Positions 37,050 to 49,460 of a stretch of DNA of 64,000 nt are shown one piece after another (positions within the stretch are counted from its first letter, which is position 1; every line of letters begins with the position of its first letter). The notes beneath the pieces are model-generated. The model did not search any database and was not told the DNA's origin. It worked only from the letters and a program-made list of their open reading frames with translations. A program made the position numbers and the translations under genes. The DNA is from Nymphaea colorata (Eukaryota; Streptophyta; Magnoliopsida; Nymphaeales; Nymphaeaceae), in contig NC_045139.1 in the NCBI RefSeq assembly GCF_008831285.2, positions 10,001,704-10,065,703 on the forward strand. Reading direction: 5' to 3'.

Positions 37050-37113
37050 GTGTAGCTCCCATGGTTCAAACACCGGCAGAGTGAGAGAGAGAAGGGCAGA
37101 ACGTTGCCGGACA

Positions 37114-38556
37114 ATGTCTCCCCACATAATGCTGGTTGCCTTTCCGGCTCAAGGCCATATCAACCCCATTCTCCAATTAGCCAAGCTCCTCGCCAGCCGT
37201 GGCGTTCTCACCACCTTCGTCACCACAACCCACGCCCACAATCTCATCAGCCGCAGCGCCGCCGCCACCACCATTACCGGCCTCTCCTTTGCCTCCATCT
37301 CCGATGGCTATGACTCGTCAGTCGAAACAACTGCGCCGGACTATGCTCAAAACCTTAACCGTCACGGCCCCTCATCTCTTACGTCCCTCGTCCGCTCGCT
37401 CGCCGCTTCCGGCCAACCCGTCGACTGCATCGCCTACAATTTTCTTCTCACGTGGGCCGCCGACGTCGCTTCCAGCCTCGGTGTCCCCTCGGCTCTGCTG
37501 TGGATCCAACCAGCCTCCGTTCTGTCGATCTTCTACCACTTCGTGGAACAGTCCCCCCACCTGTTCGGCGACAATTCGGGCGATATCCACCTTGCCGGCC
37601 TACCCTCCCTCCACGCACACGACCTCCCCACCTTCCTCCTCCCTGAAGACGTTATCTATCATGCTGTCTGCCACAACCTCTCCAGCATGTTCAGAGCCAT
37701 CAAGGATTCCAAAACCAAATGGGTGCTCGTCAATTCCTTCGACGCTCTCGAGCCAGAAGCCATCGCCCAAATGCGCTCCATTTTTCCCGGTGTTGCCGCC
37801 GTCGGTCCGTTGATCCCCTCAGCCTTCATGGACGCCAAAGATCCCAAGGATACCTCCTTCGGCGGTGATCTGTTGAACCAGAAGCATCCCAATAACGGAT
37901 GCACGACACCGGACAGAAGCGTTCTTGAATGGCTCGACTCAAGACCTGAAGCCTCAGTCGTGTATATTTCGTTCGGCACTTGGGCGAAGCTGGCAGCCGC
38001 GCAGTTGGAAGAAGTGGCCATCTGGTTGACGGAGTCCGTGCACGGCTTCCTCTGGGTAGTGAGACCGCCTGAGAACTACGGCGGGTTTCCTATCGGTTTC
38101 GAGGAAGCGGTGAAGAAGAGGGGGATGGTGGCGGAGTGGTGCTCGCAAGTAGAGGTGTTGAACCACCCTGCAGTGAGCTGCTTCGTGACCCATTCCGGTT
38201 GGAACTCGACATTGGAGGGGCTGGTGAGCGGGAAGCCGATGGTGTGCCTGCCTCAGTGGAGCGAGCAACCGACCAACGCGAAGTTCGTGCAGGACGTGTG
38301 GCAGACGGGCGTGAGGGCGAAGCGAGGGGAGGACGACGTGGTCGGAAGGGAGGAGCTCCGGCGGTGCGTGGAGGAGGTGGTGGGAGAACAGCGGGGCAAG
38401 GAGGTGAGGGAGAACGCTGCCAAGTACAAGGAGCTCGCCAAGAAGGCCACGGCGGACGGCGGGTCGTCGGAACGGAGCATGAGGGCCTTCATTGACGATA
38501 ACGTTCCGAAGATCTTGGCATCATCTGGGCCATCGGAAGGGAACAATCAACGGTGA
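37114..38556 (+). CDS. Family-1 UDP-glycosyltransferase, UGT75-like, intact
   Basis: Predicted to transfer a sugar (probably glucose) from a UDP-sugar to a small acceptor such as a phenolic, hormone or terpenoid in the cytosol; the acceptor cannot be read from sequence. One exon, 480 residues from ATG 37114. That start places HIMLVAFPAQGHINP at the N-terminus as in the family, with the candidate catalytic His15; the in-frame ATG 22 codons earlier would add an atypical leader. The PSPG donor-binding box is complete at residues 342-385, from WCSQVEVLNHPAV through THSGWNSTLEGL to WSEQ; the final Gln favours UDP-glucose. HSGWNS replaces the common HCGWNS. Where many UGTs have a catalytic Asp, it has AYNFLLTWA, as UGT75-type enzymes also deviate here. 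The subfamily name is inference. A decayed copy lies at 57104-57602. Confidence 0.92.
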   Translation: MSPHIMLVAFPAQGHINPILQLAKLLASRGVLTTFVTTTHAHNLISRSAAATTITGLSFASISDGYDSSVETTAPDYAQNLNRHGPSSLTSLVRSLAASGQPVDCIAYNFLLTWAADVASSLGVPSALLWIQPASVLSIFYHFVEQSPHLFGDNSGDIHLAGLPSLHAHDLPTFLLPEDVIYHAVCHNLSSMFRAIKDSKTKWVLVNSFDALEPEAIAQMRSIFPGVAAVGPLIPSAFMDAKDPKDTSFGGDLLNQKHPNNGCTTPDRSVLEWLDSRPEASVVYISFGTWAKLAAAQLEEVAIWLTESVHGFLWVVRPPENYGGFPIGFEEAVKKRGMVAEWCSQVEVLNHPAVSCFVTHSGWNSTLEGLVSGKPMVCLPQWSEQPTNAKFVQDVWQTGVRAKRGEDDVVGREELRRCVEEVVGEQRGKEVRENAAKYKELAKKATADGGSSERSMRAFIDDNVPKILASSGPSEGNNQR

Positions 38557-39330
38557 CAGAAGCAGGATGTTGATGGTGGCCGACGCATGGAGTCCTTTCT
38601 ACCTCTCTGCATTTATTAATTTGTCGTTCGTCGATTAAATGAGAATTGAGGGCGAAATAAATTCCTGAAAGCGATCAACTCAGAAGCCTGCCGCCTGTCA
38701 CCTGAGTTGTTGAATGAAGCTGTTTTTCTGCCGATTTTAAGTCGTACCATCAAAATGACATTCTCAAATCGCTCTTCTCATCTCATATATAATACAACAA
38801 TCTTGGGGATCTAGATGAATCCGAAAAGTGCAAAAGTAGAAGTAAAAATAATATCAAAGAAGAAATACTTTCGATCTGACTTGAAAATGCATGGATTTGG
38901 ACCTAAACGTTCATTATTTTCATTTCTCCTATCGAGTGATGCAACGCAGCCATTTAACTGAAGGAAAAGAAGAAAGGAACCATGTATCTAAGGACTCCAG
39001 CTGTTCCCATGGACTCCGGCGGTTCGCTTTTCATTGATTGTAATTTTTGCAAGCCTCACATTTTCCCTTTCACAGTTGTGGGCATTTAAATGAGGAAAAA
39101 GGCCTAAATACACTTTTTCAACGGTAACGAATGCTTCTCTAGCGTAATAGTGATGCCTACAAAAAGAGGAAGTTCTTACTTTTACTGACGTCAGGGCACG
39201 TCCTTCACGGGTCATTTGCATTCATGTAACCTCTATGCATCTCAAAATCTACAAATTTGCAAATTCTTGAAACAAAGTTTCAAGGTTAGAAAGTTCCTTT
39301 TTTTATATATACTTTTATGTTTCAAATTCT
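38557..39330. other. 3' flank of the glycosyltransferase gene
   Basis: Probably holds the 3' UTR (about 38557-38760). No other gene or repeat is seen. Confidence 0.5.
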
Positions 39331-39339
39331 GAAAAGGTA

Positions 39340-40490
39340 TTTTGAAAGGCTTGTTCGAGTTGGACTCCAACTCGGTCTCCAAACTCGACTCGTTTATAAA
39401 TGAGTTGCGACTAGTTTATAAATGAGTTTTGCTTGGATTCAAATATATGTTCAAAATGTTAAACAAGTAGAATCTTGACTACATAATGGATGCTGAATTA
39501 TAACAAGAAAAAAAAATTTAAGCAAGTAGCAACTAAACGTGTTACTCGAGTTAAGCAAGTTAAAAGAAACAAGACATACTTAACATAAACAAGTCAAACA
39601 AGTCGAGTTCGAGCTCGACGTTGTATCGTTGAGTCAAGCATGTTCTATTGAGCTCAAGTAGAGTTCGAGATGAGTCTTCTGAGTTGAGTCAAGCTCAAGC
39701 TGGCCTAATGTGAGCTCAATTTGGTGCGTGTGCAGCGCTATCGATGAATATACATTCTAAAATATAGTTTTCTTTCCAATTCAAATAAAGCTCACAGTTT
39801 CCAAAATAGATTCTACAATGCTTATGTATTTGAAATTTCAGAAGAATGTTTTATGATAAGTATGTTTCACCTAAACGGTCTATTTTAGAAGAATTACTCT
39901 TTGATGTTTCATTTTGTCAAAACTCGACTTGAACTTATAAACAAATAGTCCAAATGTATGCTTGAAATGTTAAACGAATCAAGTTCGAGTTGTAAGAACT
40001 TGACTCGTCTAAACTCGACTTAGCTCAGCTACATAATGAATGTTGAATTATAACAAAAAAAAAAAAAAACTTAAACAAGTAGCAACTAAAAGTGTTAAGT
40101 GGGCTAAAAGAAACGAGACATACTCAATATAAACAACTTAAATGAGTTAAACGAGTCGAGTTAGAGCTCGATGTTGTTTCATCGAGTTGAGCATGTTCTA
40201 ATTTCTACCGATCTCGACCCAAGTATGAGATCGAGTTTTCTGAGTTGAGTCGAGCTCAAGCTAGCCAACTCTAGCACGACTTGGCTTATATGCAGCCCTA
40301 TCTACGGTCATGCATTCTAAAATATAGTTTTCTTTGAAATTCAAATAAAGCTTACAGATTCGAAAATAGGTTCTACCATGCTTATCAAATTAAACTTCCA
40401 TAAAGTTGTTTTATAACAAATATATTTCGGCATAAACTATGTATTTTAGAGGAATTACTCATCGATGTTCAGTTTCTTAGATTACAGAAA
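39340..40490. repeat. Diverged tandem duplication, two units of about 550-560 bp
   Basis: Unit 1 (about 39340-39920) and unit 2 (about 39920-40490) share ordered words: AGTAGCAACTAAA, GAGACATACT-like and GACATACT words, GTCGAGTT, TTCTGAGTTGAGTC, AGCTCAAGCT and CATTCTAAAATATAGTTTTC. Anchor offsets of 550 (ACATAATG) and 560 (CATTCTAAAA) give the period. Both units are rich in CTCGA/TCGAG/GAGCTC words. Similar words recur at about 57930-58080 and 62500-63000, so this is part of a dispersed family. Confidence 0.75.
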
Positions 40491-41690
40491 ATATATGAGA
40501 GCGGAATCAATTCTTAATTTCAACCCATTATGGCAAACATTTGAAATTGGACTGAATTTATTTTGAAAATACACATTTAGTTGTTGAATAAAATATTTAG
40601 ATATTGGTCCCCGTTATTTGAAAAATATATTTACTATTCGCAAAACAAACTTGCATTTCGATCCAACTAACTTTGGAGAAAAAGATATATATAATATATT
40701 TATGTTGTTGAATGTTGAGAACGGAGGTGGGTTTATTTTAACAAAATTAGTTTTCTTATTATTCGATCACATTTAGGAAGAAATTTGTTTTAGGGAGGTA
40801 GGATGTAACCTCTGCTTCCTTTTATTAAAAAAAAAAATGATACATTAAAGTGGTTGTGAATTTCATTTACTAAATTTTTATTCCTTTTGGCTTCATGGGT
40901 GTTTACTATCCCTTAATTTCAGCCACCATCTAAGATTGGGGGAGTTAGAGACTTAAAACCGATATGATAATCATCATTTAGCTTTGATTGCAGTTGCTTC
41001 CTTTATTTTAGCCACCACCAGAGAAACAGGGGATCTAATGGTGGCTTGGTGGAACCAACTTAATGAATTAAGGTCGTCCTTTTTCCTCTAATAGTCTCAT
41101 CGAAGCGACTTCTTCTTCCTCTCTTCTGAGCCTATTTTCTTTTCTTCTTGCCTGTTTTGTGCATTGATTGAGTGCGTTAGCCAACTGTTCATGCCAGGTA
41201 CGCTGTTTCCCTATGCCATCATTTTCTTTTTTTTCTCCACATTTAATCGTGCATTGGAAAGGAGCCACATTAGCGTGTATATCAGTACCAACTATTTATT
41301 TTGCCGTAAGCCTTATGTCTACCATGTGCATGCATGTATCTTGTTTGATTTTATCATGCTCAAGAATCATGTCATGACTATGCCGCATGATTTACAGAAT
41401 ATTCTCATGTATGCTGGCATGGCACACAAATAATTACATTTGTTTAATTTTGATATAAGCATATCTCCGTAAGTGCATGGTGTTAATATGCATATATGTT
41501 AACCATGCACGCATGCTTAGTTTATGGTCTGCCCACATGAATTTTCATCAGCATAAAACAAAAATATACAGCAGGGTCTGTTGCCTCTGCCCAATAGTAG
41601 GAGATAAAAGAGAATGTTTTGCTCGGTGATATGCCATCTAGTTCATTTTGTTGTTTTGTAGCAGAGTCTGCATGTGTTTTGGGCACGCTC
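40491..41690. other. Intergenic, no gene recognised
   Basis: AT-rich DNA with small open frames lacking domains (41068-41433). A T-rich stretch precedes the retrotransposon zone. Confidence 0.4.
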
Positions 41691-42500
41691 ATTATGTGGT
41701 GACATGTTTCTCCACCATAAGTTTTGGGGAAGAACCCTGCAACATGTTCACTTGAAGGCCCGGTTCAATAGAGGAAGGCAACGACAGATGTAGGCTTGAT
41801 TGTGATGCAAAACTTTTTCGAGAAACAGTCAAATGCAAACTAGTCTGCCCCCTTCCATGGCAAATACTCAACTTATCTTTCACTTGATCACCTTCTTTAA
41901 CTTCTTGAGGAGAATAGGGCCAGGAGCCATCGACATACTTTAGAAGATCTTGGTTGAACATCACAAACTCTGTTTGGGAACTTCCATAATCAGTGGTTCT
42001 TGCACTTGATGCTTAATAGAAACAACCGATGAAAAAGTGTTCCATGGAACAACTAACGCAAGGGCCAAGTTTGCTGATGATGAAGACACAATTGTTGGCT
42101 CTGATAACCATAAAACTTGAGTATGAGATGGAAGAAACGTAATCACAAATACAGGGAGAAACAATATATGTGGTTCGGTCGAAGAAGATGACCTAAGTCG
42201 ATGGTGCCTCTCTATTCCTCAATCATTGATTCATAGAGAGAAGACGCGTGACACTCGATACAATTGGCTTACATGACTTGCTCAGTGTGATCCCTTCACA
42301 TTTTGATTTACGTTCTACTTTTGGATCAAGATTATTCTCTTTCTTATTTTGAAAGAGATCTTCTTGTTGATAGAATCTGCACCAACTATTTCCATATCTA
42401 TATCCATATGAGCAGCGTGATCTTGGGCTTTCACACATCTTTACATATATCTATTGTCTTCAACACCCTTCACCTGTATCTCATTTTTGCTTTAGATTGG
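41690..42500 (-). mobile_element. Ty1/copia remnant: LTR, primer-binding site and start of gag
   Basis: On the minus strand, TGGTTATCAGAGCC (complement of 42097-42110) is a near-perfect initiator-Met tRNA primer-binding site. The sequence upstream of it (about 42115-42460) has LTR character. Downstream, 41692-41964 contains DLLKYVDGSWP and PPQEV-like words typical of copia gag N-termini, followed by frame breaks. The element then stops; no integrase or RT follows in this stretch, so it is 3'-truncated. Confidence 0.6.
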
Positions 42501-42509
42501 AATTAACCG

Positions 42510-43917
42510 AAGTGGATATCTCGTTAATTCTTCCTTTTCTTCATTGCCTCTCTTAACTTTTTGCATATGCAGCTGCCACCTCTCCATGGCAGAATGTGGC
42601 CTTCAATCGTTGAACTTGTGGAATAGAAATTTATTGGCTTTTGTAAGTCTTGTTTTGCATGCATGGTACTCCTATGCCTGTTTTTCTGTTAGACTTTTCT
42701 TTTCCTTGATTAGTTGCTTTTTCATTTATGTGATCGCTTAACCAATGAATTTATTTAGTAAACTCTATAACTATTTTGAGTTCTTCTTGAGCCTTTCTCG
42801 AGGTTTTGTTTTTATAATGTTTCTAATTATTGGAACAGATCAGGAATTGATCTAGCTTGGCCTGCAACTAACAACATATTTAATTTGTAAATTGCTCATG
42901 CTCATGAGCTTTTAACAACTATAAGCCTGGATAATACCGGTTAAGGCTAACCGGTGCTTGTTTCACCGCTATAGGCAGTACGTACTTGCTAGTGGGCCAG
43001 TTGTCCGCCCACACCAGTCTGCTTTATTTACACAATGAAGCCTCATTATTTTTCTATTTCTTTTAACATATAGGTGGCCCCTAAAGCTTATCATTTATAA
43101 TGTTATTGTCCCTTAGCTAGAAATTTCTAGGTTGGTATAGGTGTTCATTATTGGGCGTTTACAAATCAGCGACAAAATCAAGAGGTATCAGCTCCTAGTG
43201 CATTCCTATACTGTCGAAAACTATCACCGGTATAGCTCTATTTGCTATGATTAATTACGTGAATGTTAAATTCACATTAGATCTAAAATAGCTGAAAAAA
43301 TTCGGCTAATTTGCATCCCAACGGAAGCGAAATTAGCTAGGTGACTTCTCTTGCTTTCTCCATCCTTCCTCCGGTGATGCCGAAAATGGAAGAAAAATGT
43401 GGACGACGTATGGAGATACACACACAAAAAAGTTGCTGTGGATTTTGATCTTCATTTTGAATTAAGCTCTTCGAAATTTCATTCATAAGTGGGTAATCTT
43501 CATTCTTCAAAACTTACAAACAGTCTTAGATTGGTCTATCTGAATCGTTAGAGTTAAGATTTTAATTATAACCAATACATGAAATTTCAAAAGCTTAAAC
43601 GCCGCATTATGGAATTGAATTCACAAAGTGGACCAGAAAATATCGAAATATATTATCGCCTCCTATGTCTGAATATTTTAATCTAGACCGGTACACTTTG
43701 ACAAGTGGAAGCGTTTTCGTTTGTAGACAGAATGTACAGTAGGATGCTAACTCGATCTAAAGCCACCAATGAGTTCGGTATAAGTCTCACCATATGTGGA
43801 CGAACAATCAGGGTATAGACAACATGGATTTTTCTGGCCGTTTAAATTCTTGTGGTCTCTCACTCACATACCTCGACCTAATGGGTAAAATGGATGGATG
43901 GATGGATTATTTCAGTG

Positions 43918-43958
<41 letters not shown>

Positions 43959-44390
43959 TTTTATAATTAATCTAGAGTCCCTACCCTTTTATTATATTAT
44001 GTTATAATGTTCTATGTATCTCCACATTGCGTTTAGTTAAAGTAAGAGGAGCTATGGAGATTGAAAATGCATGCCTACAATATAACTTTGTTTTCAGTGA
44101 GCATTAACCATTGCAGGGCATGCCTACATTTAGAAATAAAAGAAGAATTCAAGGAAGCCAGATTAACAGGAACTTACAACTTGGAAAGTTTTATATTTCC
44201 AAATGACTCCTTGGTTTTCGTTTGTGAGCCCACTACCGGGCACTATGGCGGAGGTGCCACTTGGAGAGACCTTCAGGCACACCATCCTGCCATTTACGAT
44301 GTTGTTAATGGAACTATGAACTATTTGTTTTCAAACAAAAATTTCCAGTTTAACTGCTAATCCAACAGTTTGACCTCTCAAATAAACAAA
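42510..44390. other. Intergenic within the transposon-rich zone, no gene recognised
   Basis: No convincing gene. Open frame 44061-44360 contains GHYGGGATWRDLQAHHPAIY; I do not recognise it. A compound (TA)n(CA)n microsatellite sits at 43918-43958. Confidence 0.4.
43918..43958. repeat. Compound (TA)n(CA)n microsatellite
   Basis: About nine TA repeats run directly into about twelve CA repeats. Confidence 0.95.
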
Positions 44391-44393
44391 GCA

Positions 44394-44422
44394 GGGCTCT
44401 GCTCTGGATCCAACCGGCCTCC
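44394..44422 (+). pseudogene. Minute glycosyltransferase relic
   Basis: GGCTCTGCTCTGGATCCAAC onward matches 37491-37518 of the intact glycosyltransferase at 26 of 28 positions (region coding ALLWIQPAS). Flanks on both sides are unrelated. It is in the same orientation as the intact gene. I infer a leftover of a duplicated glycosyltransferase destroyed by transposon insertions. Confidence 0.5.
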
Positions 44423-44523
44423 TGAAAGTTTTAGGGACTTTTTCAGAAAGTAATGACTATGGGCTCAAGCAAATCATATTTCATTTGAGCCCTTGATCTC
44501 TATTAATATTTTTACGTTTGCAG

Positions 44524-45640
44524 TTACAAAAACTGGTATACATTGTAGTTACAATAACTGATAGACATGAGATAACCATGTGTATAGCTGGTTACAGAAT
44601 ATAGACAGAAGACATATTTGTAATTGCCTGGTTCCAAGAGACTTTGTAAATCTATCGGCAACTTGGTCTGCTCTTCTAATAACTCAAGCAAAATATCTCC
44701 TTTCTTCACATGATCCCGGACAAAGTAGAAATCTATTTGCACATATTTGATTCGAGCATGAAACACAGGATTCGAGGCAAGATACAACACACCTAGATTA
44801 TCACACCATAAAGAAGGAGTAGTGCTCGGCTGAAAACCTAACTCCTTGTGTGACATTCCATTGAGGTACCAGAGAATTCTCTTCACTAATTCTCAATGCT
44901 TTTTGAGTGGTTGATGCATATATTGACATGCTTTATTCACTACTTGAACAATGTAACATCTCGTCAAATTCAAATATTGGAGAGAACCAATAATTTTTCT
45001 GTAAAAGTTTGAATCTTCAAAGAGTTATTGTGTGGATTGCACACGTGTAGGTGATAGACTCAGGGGAGTAGTTGTTGGTTTTGCCATGTCCATGTTGGCT
45101 TTCTTCAAGTTGCCCTGAATATAATTTTGTTGCCTCAGTTGTATGCCATGTGAAAGGTATTGTACTTCCAGACCAAGGAAATAAGAAAGTCTCTCAAGAT
45201 TTTTAATTGAGAAATTTCTATTCAATTCATCTATGAGTTTTTCAATTTCTGCGGTTGAGGTTCCGGTGACTATGATGTCATCAACATAGACCAAAATGTA
45301 GTGTTTAGTTTTAACTCCAAATTAATAAAAAGTGAAGCATCAGAGGCCGATGACTGAAACCCTTTGGTTTCAAGGAAGTGACTCAACTTATGATACCATG
45401 GGCGAGGCGCTTGTTTAAGTCCACAAATTACTTTTCTAGTTTACACATATGGCAGGGGTGTATGGAGTCTACATATCCTTCTCGCTGGTACATGTAGGCC
45501 TTTTTTTCTAGAATCCCATTCAAGAAGGCATTGTTGAAGTCCAATTGCCGAATCACCCAATCATGTTGAACTGCAAGAGAGAAGCACATAGATAGTGTAA
45601 GGTTTCATCACTGGACTAAATGTCTCTCGATAGCCCATCT
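44524..45640 (-). mobile_element. Ty1/copia fragment B (RT with YVDD, RNase H end)
   Basis: Minus-strand fragments in order: an RT start containing TFSPVMKP (about 45610-45640), YVDDIIVTG (45270-45294), SYFLGLEV, RILWYLNGMSH and the terminal RNase H block CDNLGVLYLASNPVFHARIKY (44700-44830 region). The central RNase H part, with the DADWAG-like and SSTEAEY-like motifs, is missing between RILWYLNGMSH and CDN. Exactly those motifs occur at the end of the neighbouring fragment A. Multiple stops; not functional. Confidence 0.75.
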
Positions 45641-48600
45641 AAGTATTGGTGGCCCCGTAATGTCAACCTTGAGTTCCTTGAGAAGAGATTTCTACCAAAT
45701 AATTTCAGAAGCGGCAATCGTAAGGGCTTTATATTCTGGTTCGGTGCTTGATCGTGCTACAGTATGTTGTTTAGTTGATCCCCAAGAAATAATATTTCCT
45801 CCAAGCAAAGTAACAAATCCACTGGTTGATCGTCGGTCATCTGGGCAGCCAGCCCAATCGGCATTTGCATATGTTTCCAACGTCATAGACTAGTTTGTTC
45901 GAATTTGAGGTCATATGTGCATGTGCCTTGTAGGAACAGAAGAATGCGTTTGACATGGCCTCAATGAAGATCAGTAGGATCATGCATAAATTGACATGTT
46001 TTATCAACAACAAATGAAATATCAGTTCGAGTGAGGGTGACATACTGCAAGGCTCCAACAATGCTTCCATAAAGAGTAGCATCCATGAATCTCTCCCATT
46101 CATGTCGTGAGATGGGTAAGTTGGGAACAACAGGTGGAACAACAACTTTACATTTCTCCATCCCAGCTTTGCTAAGTACATCAAGAATATATTTCTTTTG
46201 CAAAAGAAGAAGATGATCTTTGTTAAAAGATACCTCAATTCCAAGGAAGTAGATTTATCCTAAGTCTTTGAAGGAGAAGTGTTGTCCAAGCTTTGCTGAA
46301 AAATTGTGTATTTCTATCTTCAAAACTGCCAGTCAAAATAATGTCATCAACATAGATTAAGAAATAAATAGTGTTGAAACCAAAATTGCGAATAAAAAGT
46401 GATGAATCAAACTACGATTCATGAAATTCTTCGCTGATAAAAAACTGCTTCAAGCTGTCAAACCAAGCTCTAGGAGCTTGTTTGAGTCCATAAAGAGATT
46501 TTTATAGTTTGCAAACATGATTAGGCAACTCTGAACTTTCAAACCCTAGCGGTTGAATCATAAAAATCTCTTCTTTCAGTGTTCCGTGAAGGAATGCATC
46601 ATTCACACCAGGTTGTTGAATGCACCATCTACAGCTGAAGGCAATAGATAAAACAAGTCGAATAGTGGTTGGTTTGACAACTGGACTGAAAGTATCAAAG
46701 TAATCCACTCATTCTCCTTAATTAAATCCTTTGACCACTAAACTGGTCTTGTATCTAGTTATAGTACCATCAAATGATGCTTGATTTTGTAGACCCATCT
46801 ACATCCAATAACGTTTAAGTGAGGTTGTCGCGGCATAAGATCCCATGTTTTTTTTTTTTGTAAAGAGCATCCATCTCGCTTTTCATAGCATTAACCCAGT
46901 TGTGATCCTGTTGGGCCTCTTTTAGAGAGGTAGGTTCAGTTTGAGGAGTGGTTTGAGTCAAGTAGGTGAAGACTCTAGGCCATTGGGTTTTGTCTTGGAA
47001 TCTTGTTATCATGTGATGAGACCTAGTAGGCTCAACTAATCGGTTGTTAGGTTCATCATTGGAGGGAGACTCAAAGGAATTAGAACCGGTTTGGACAACT
47101 GCAGGACTCAGGGGACTAAGAATGATTCTGGGCAACTCAACAAGAGATGAACTCTCTTTTGGCTTGTCAATAGGTCTAGGTTCAATGCTCTCAGATATGG
47201 ATGATTTTAGCCATCTTGAAATGTTTGAGGGAGTAATAGAAGGACCACAATGAGAGTATAAAAAACTTCTTTCGTCGAATCTAACATGTCTAGATATGAG
47301 GACACAATTGGAGATTGGATTGTAACATATATAAACTTATGACAACTTCTATAACCGATGAAGACACAAGGTTGAGCTTTCGGTTCTAATTTTGAAGAAC
47401 GTCTAGGCCCACTCAAAGGATAGATGGTTCATCCAAATGTTCATATATGATTATATTTTGGAGCTTCATGCAATAGCTTCTCATACGGTGTCATTTGCAA
47501 ATCTGTAATAGACAACATATTAAGACGAATAACTGTTTTAAAAGCATTAAACAAGAAGTTTTGTGGCATATTGGCATCAATAATCATGGTAAGTCCCATT
47601 TCCACCAGATGTCTATGTTTCCTTTCTACTATGCTATTCTGCTGAGATGTATAAGGACATGTTATCTATCGACGAATACATCGGTTTTCAAGAAATGTGG
47701 TAAATTCTTTGCTCAGGAATTTCTTTCCTCCATCTGAAAGGAAAATTTTAATTTTTGTCTCAAGTTGATGCTCTACTATGCTAGACAAAGTTTTAAAACA
47801 TGGAAACTTATCACTTTTCTTGGATAAGGGAAAACTCCATGAGAAGCAAGAGTAGTCATCAACTATTAAGAGATAATACATGTACTCTTTTCACGAAGCA
47901 CATGATGCTGGGCCCCAAAGATGAGCATGTAACACTTCAAGTGGTTTAGTTGCATGAAACTCAGCCTTAGAAAAAGGAATTTTATGCATTTTTTCAAGCA
48001 CACATAAAGAACAAAAGTCCAATTTATGTTCATCATTAGCAGAAAATAAACTAGCAATTTTCAATGAGTTCAACAACTGAAAATGAGCATGTCCTAGACG
48101 TAAATGCAATAACTAAAAATTTGAACAATAATTTTGAGAAACTAAAAAAGTATTAGTAGTGTTTAGTCGACAATCATCTTCAATACTTATAGGATTGCTT
48201 GTTGAGTCCATTCTCTCTTTTGTCCATCTATAGAGTCCTCATTTCTCAAGCGACTCTGTGTGAAGAATCTTGCACATCTGCACATTCTTAACAATAAAAC
48301 CATTAGAAGAAACTTCAATAGAACATTGGTTGTCTTTGGTAAACCTTGCAACTAACATAAGATTCTTGTGTGCCTTAGGGGCATGTAACACATTTTTCAA
48401 AACAAAAGATGAGGTTTTGCTAGGTAGGGATACGATCCCTATATTTTTAATTAGCATCTGACAACCATTGCTAATAATAATAGAATTAGATCAATGATAA
48501 GGAACTCTACCTTTCATATCTTGATCTGAGTTTGTCACATGGTGGGAGGCTCATGTGTTTGGGTTCCAGGCTGAGTCATGAGTATTGTTGATAGTTTCTT

Positions 48601-49460
48601 GACTACTAGAAGCATTGTCAGACTTTTCCATATTGAGTGTCATAGCCATAAACGCCTTTGGAATATCATAGTACTGTCGAGCTGTGTGATTCCTTCTTCC
48701 ACAAGTTACTCCTTGACTAGACTTGTTAATACTATTATTATTTTTACCATAGTTTCCTCTTCCTCCATTATAGTTTTCTCTTCCTCCACTATGCCTCTAT
48801 CCCTACCACCATTATAGTTACCACACCCACTCCTTTCTTCAACAATAAAGGCAATGGCAGTGGCTTCAACTAGAGTCAGCTGGGGTGAGGAAAGCATTTC
48901 AAGTCGCTGTTCTTGAGTGATTAACATATCATATAATTCAGACCATAAAAGCAGATCTTTAAATGCAGTAACCCTAGTGATGAAAGATTCATATTCAGAA
49001 CTCAATTCATTCAAAGCATAGAGAGCCAGATCTGTATCAGAAACAAAATGGTTCATAGTGCTAAGAGAATCATGTAAAAAACTGATATGTTGAAATAATC
49101 AGTCATAACAGTCCTCCTTCTTTGACGTTTTGTAGTTCTCATTTGAGTTTAATAATATAAAGATTATTTTGTGAGACATACTATTTTTTAAGGATGCACC
49201 AAGCATCTCTAGCAGTGCCAACACGAACTGACTGAATGAGTCACAATGACTTTAATCCAACTTAATGGAAGTTGGTCTTCACGATACCATAAATCACAAG
49301 CAAGGTTTTTTTGTCTATGTGTTGCATCAAGAAATTCAGGAGGTGCAGAACATTTTTCGTTCACATACTTAATCAGATTTTGACTTTTCATAACACTTTC
49401 AATTTGAGAACACCAAGGGAGATAATTTGATCGATCAAGCTTAACTGAAACCAAATTTGA
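45640..49460 (-). mobile_element. Ty1/copia fragment A (gag to RNase H)
   Basis: Domain order on the minus strand: gag (LDRSNYLPWCSQIESVM at 49400-49450; LNELSSEYESFI near 49000), GAG-pre-integrase (HLRLGHAHFQLLNSL and a Cys-x2-Cys pair, 47891-48109), integrase core (YYLLIVDDYS and LSDGG, 47666-47881), RT (FDTFSPVVKP 46502-46708 and a YVDD site near 46330), and RNase H (ANADWAGCPDDRRSTSG and ARSSTEPEY, 45692-45886). Order protease/integrase before RT/RNase H identifies Ty1/copia. Each domain is separated from the next by stops or frameshifts. The RNase H stops short at about 45640, where fragment B begins. Confidence 0.85.

Noticed and set aside
37199..37813. 204-codon and other overlapping frames within the first glycosyltransferase
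   Set aside because: Alternate frames of a GC-rich gene; Pro/Ser-rich low-complexity translations without motifs.
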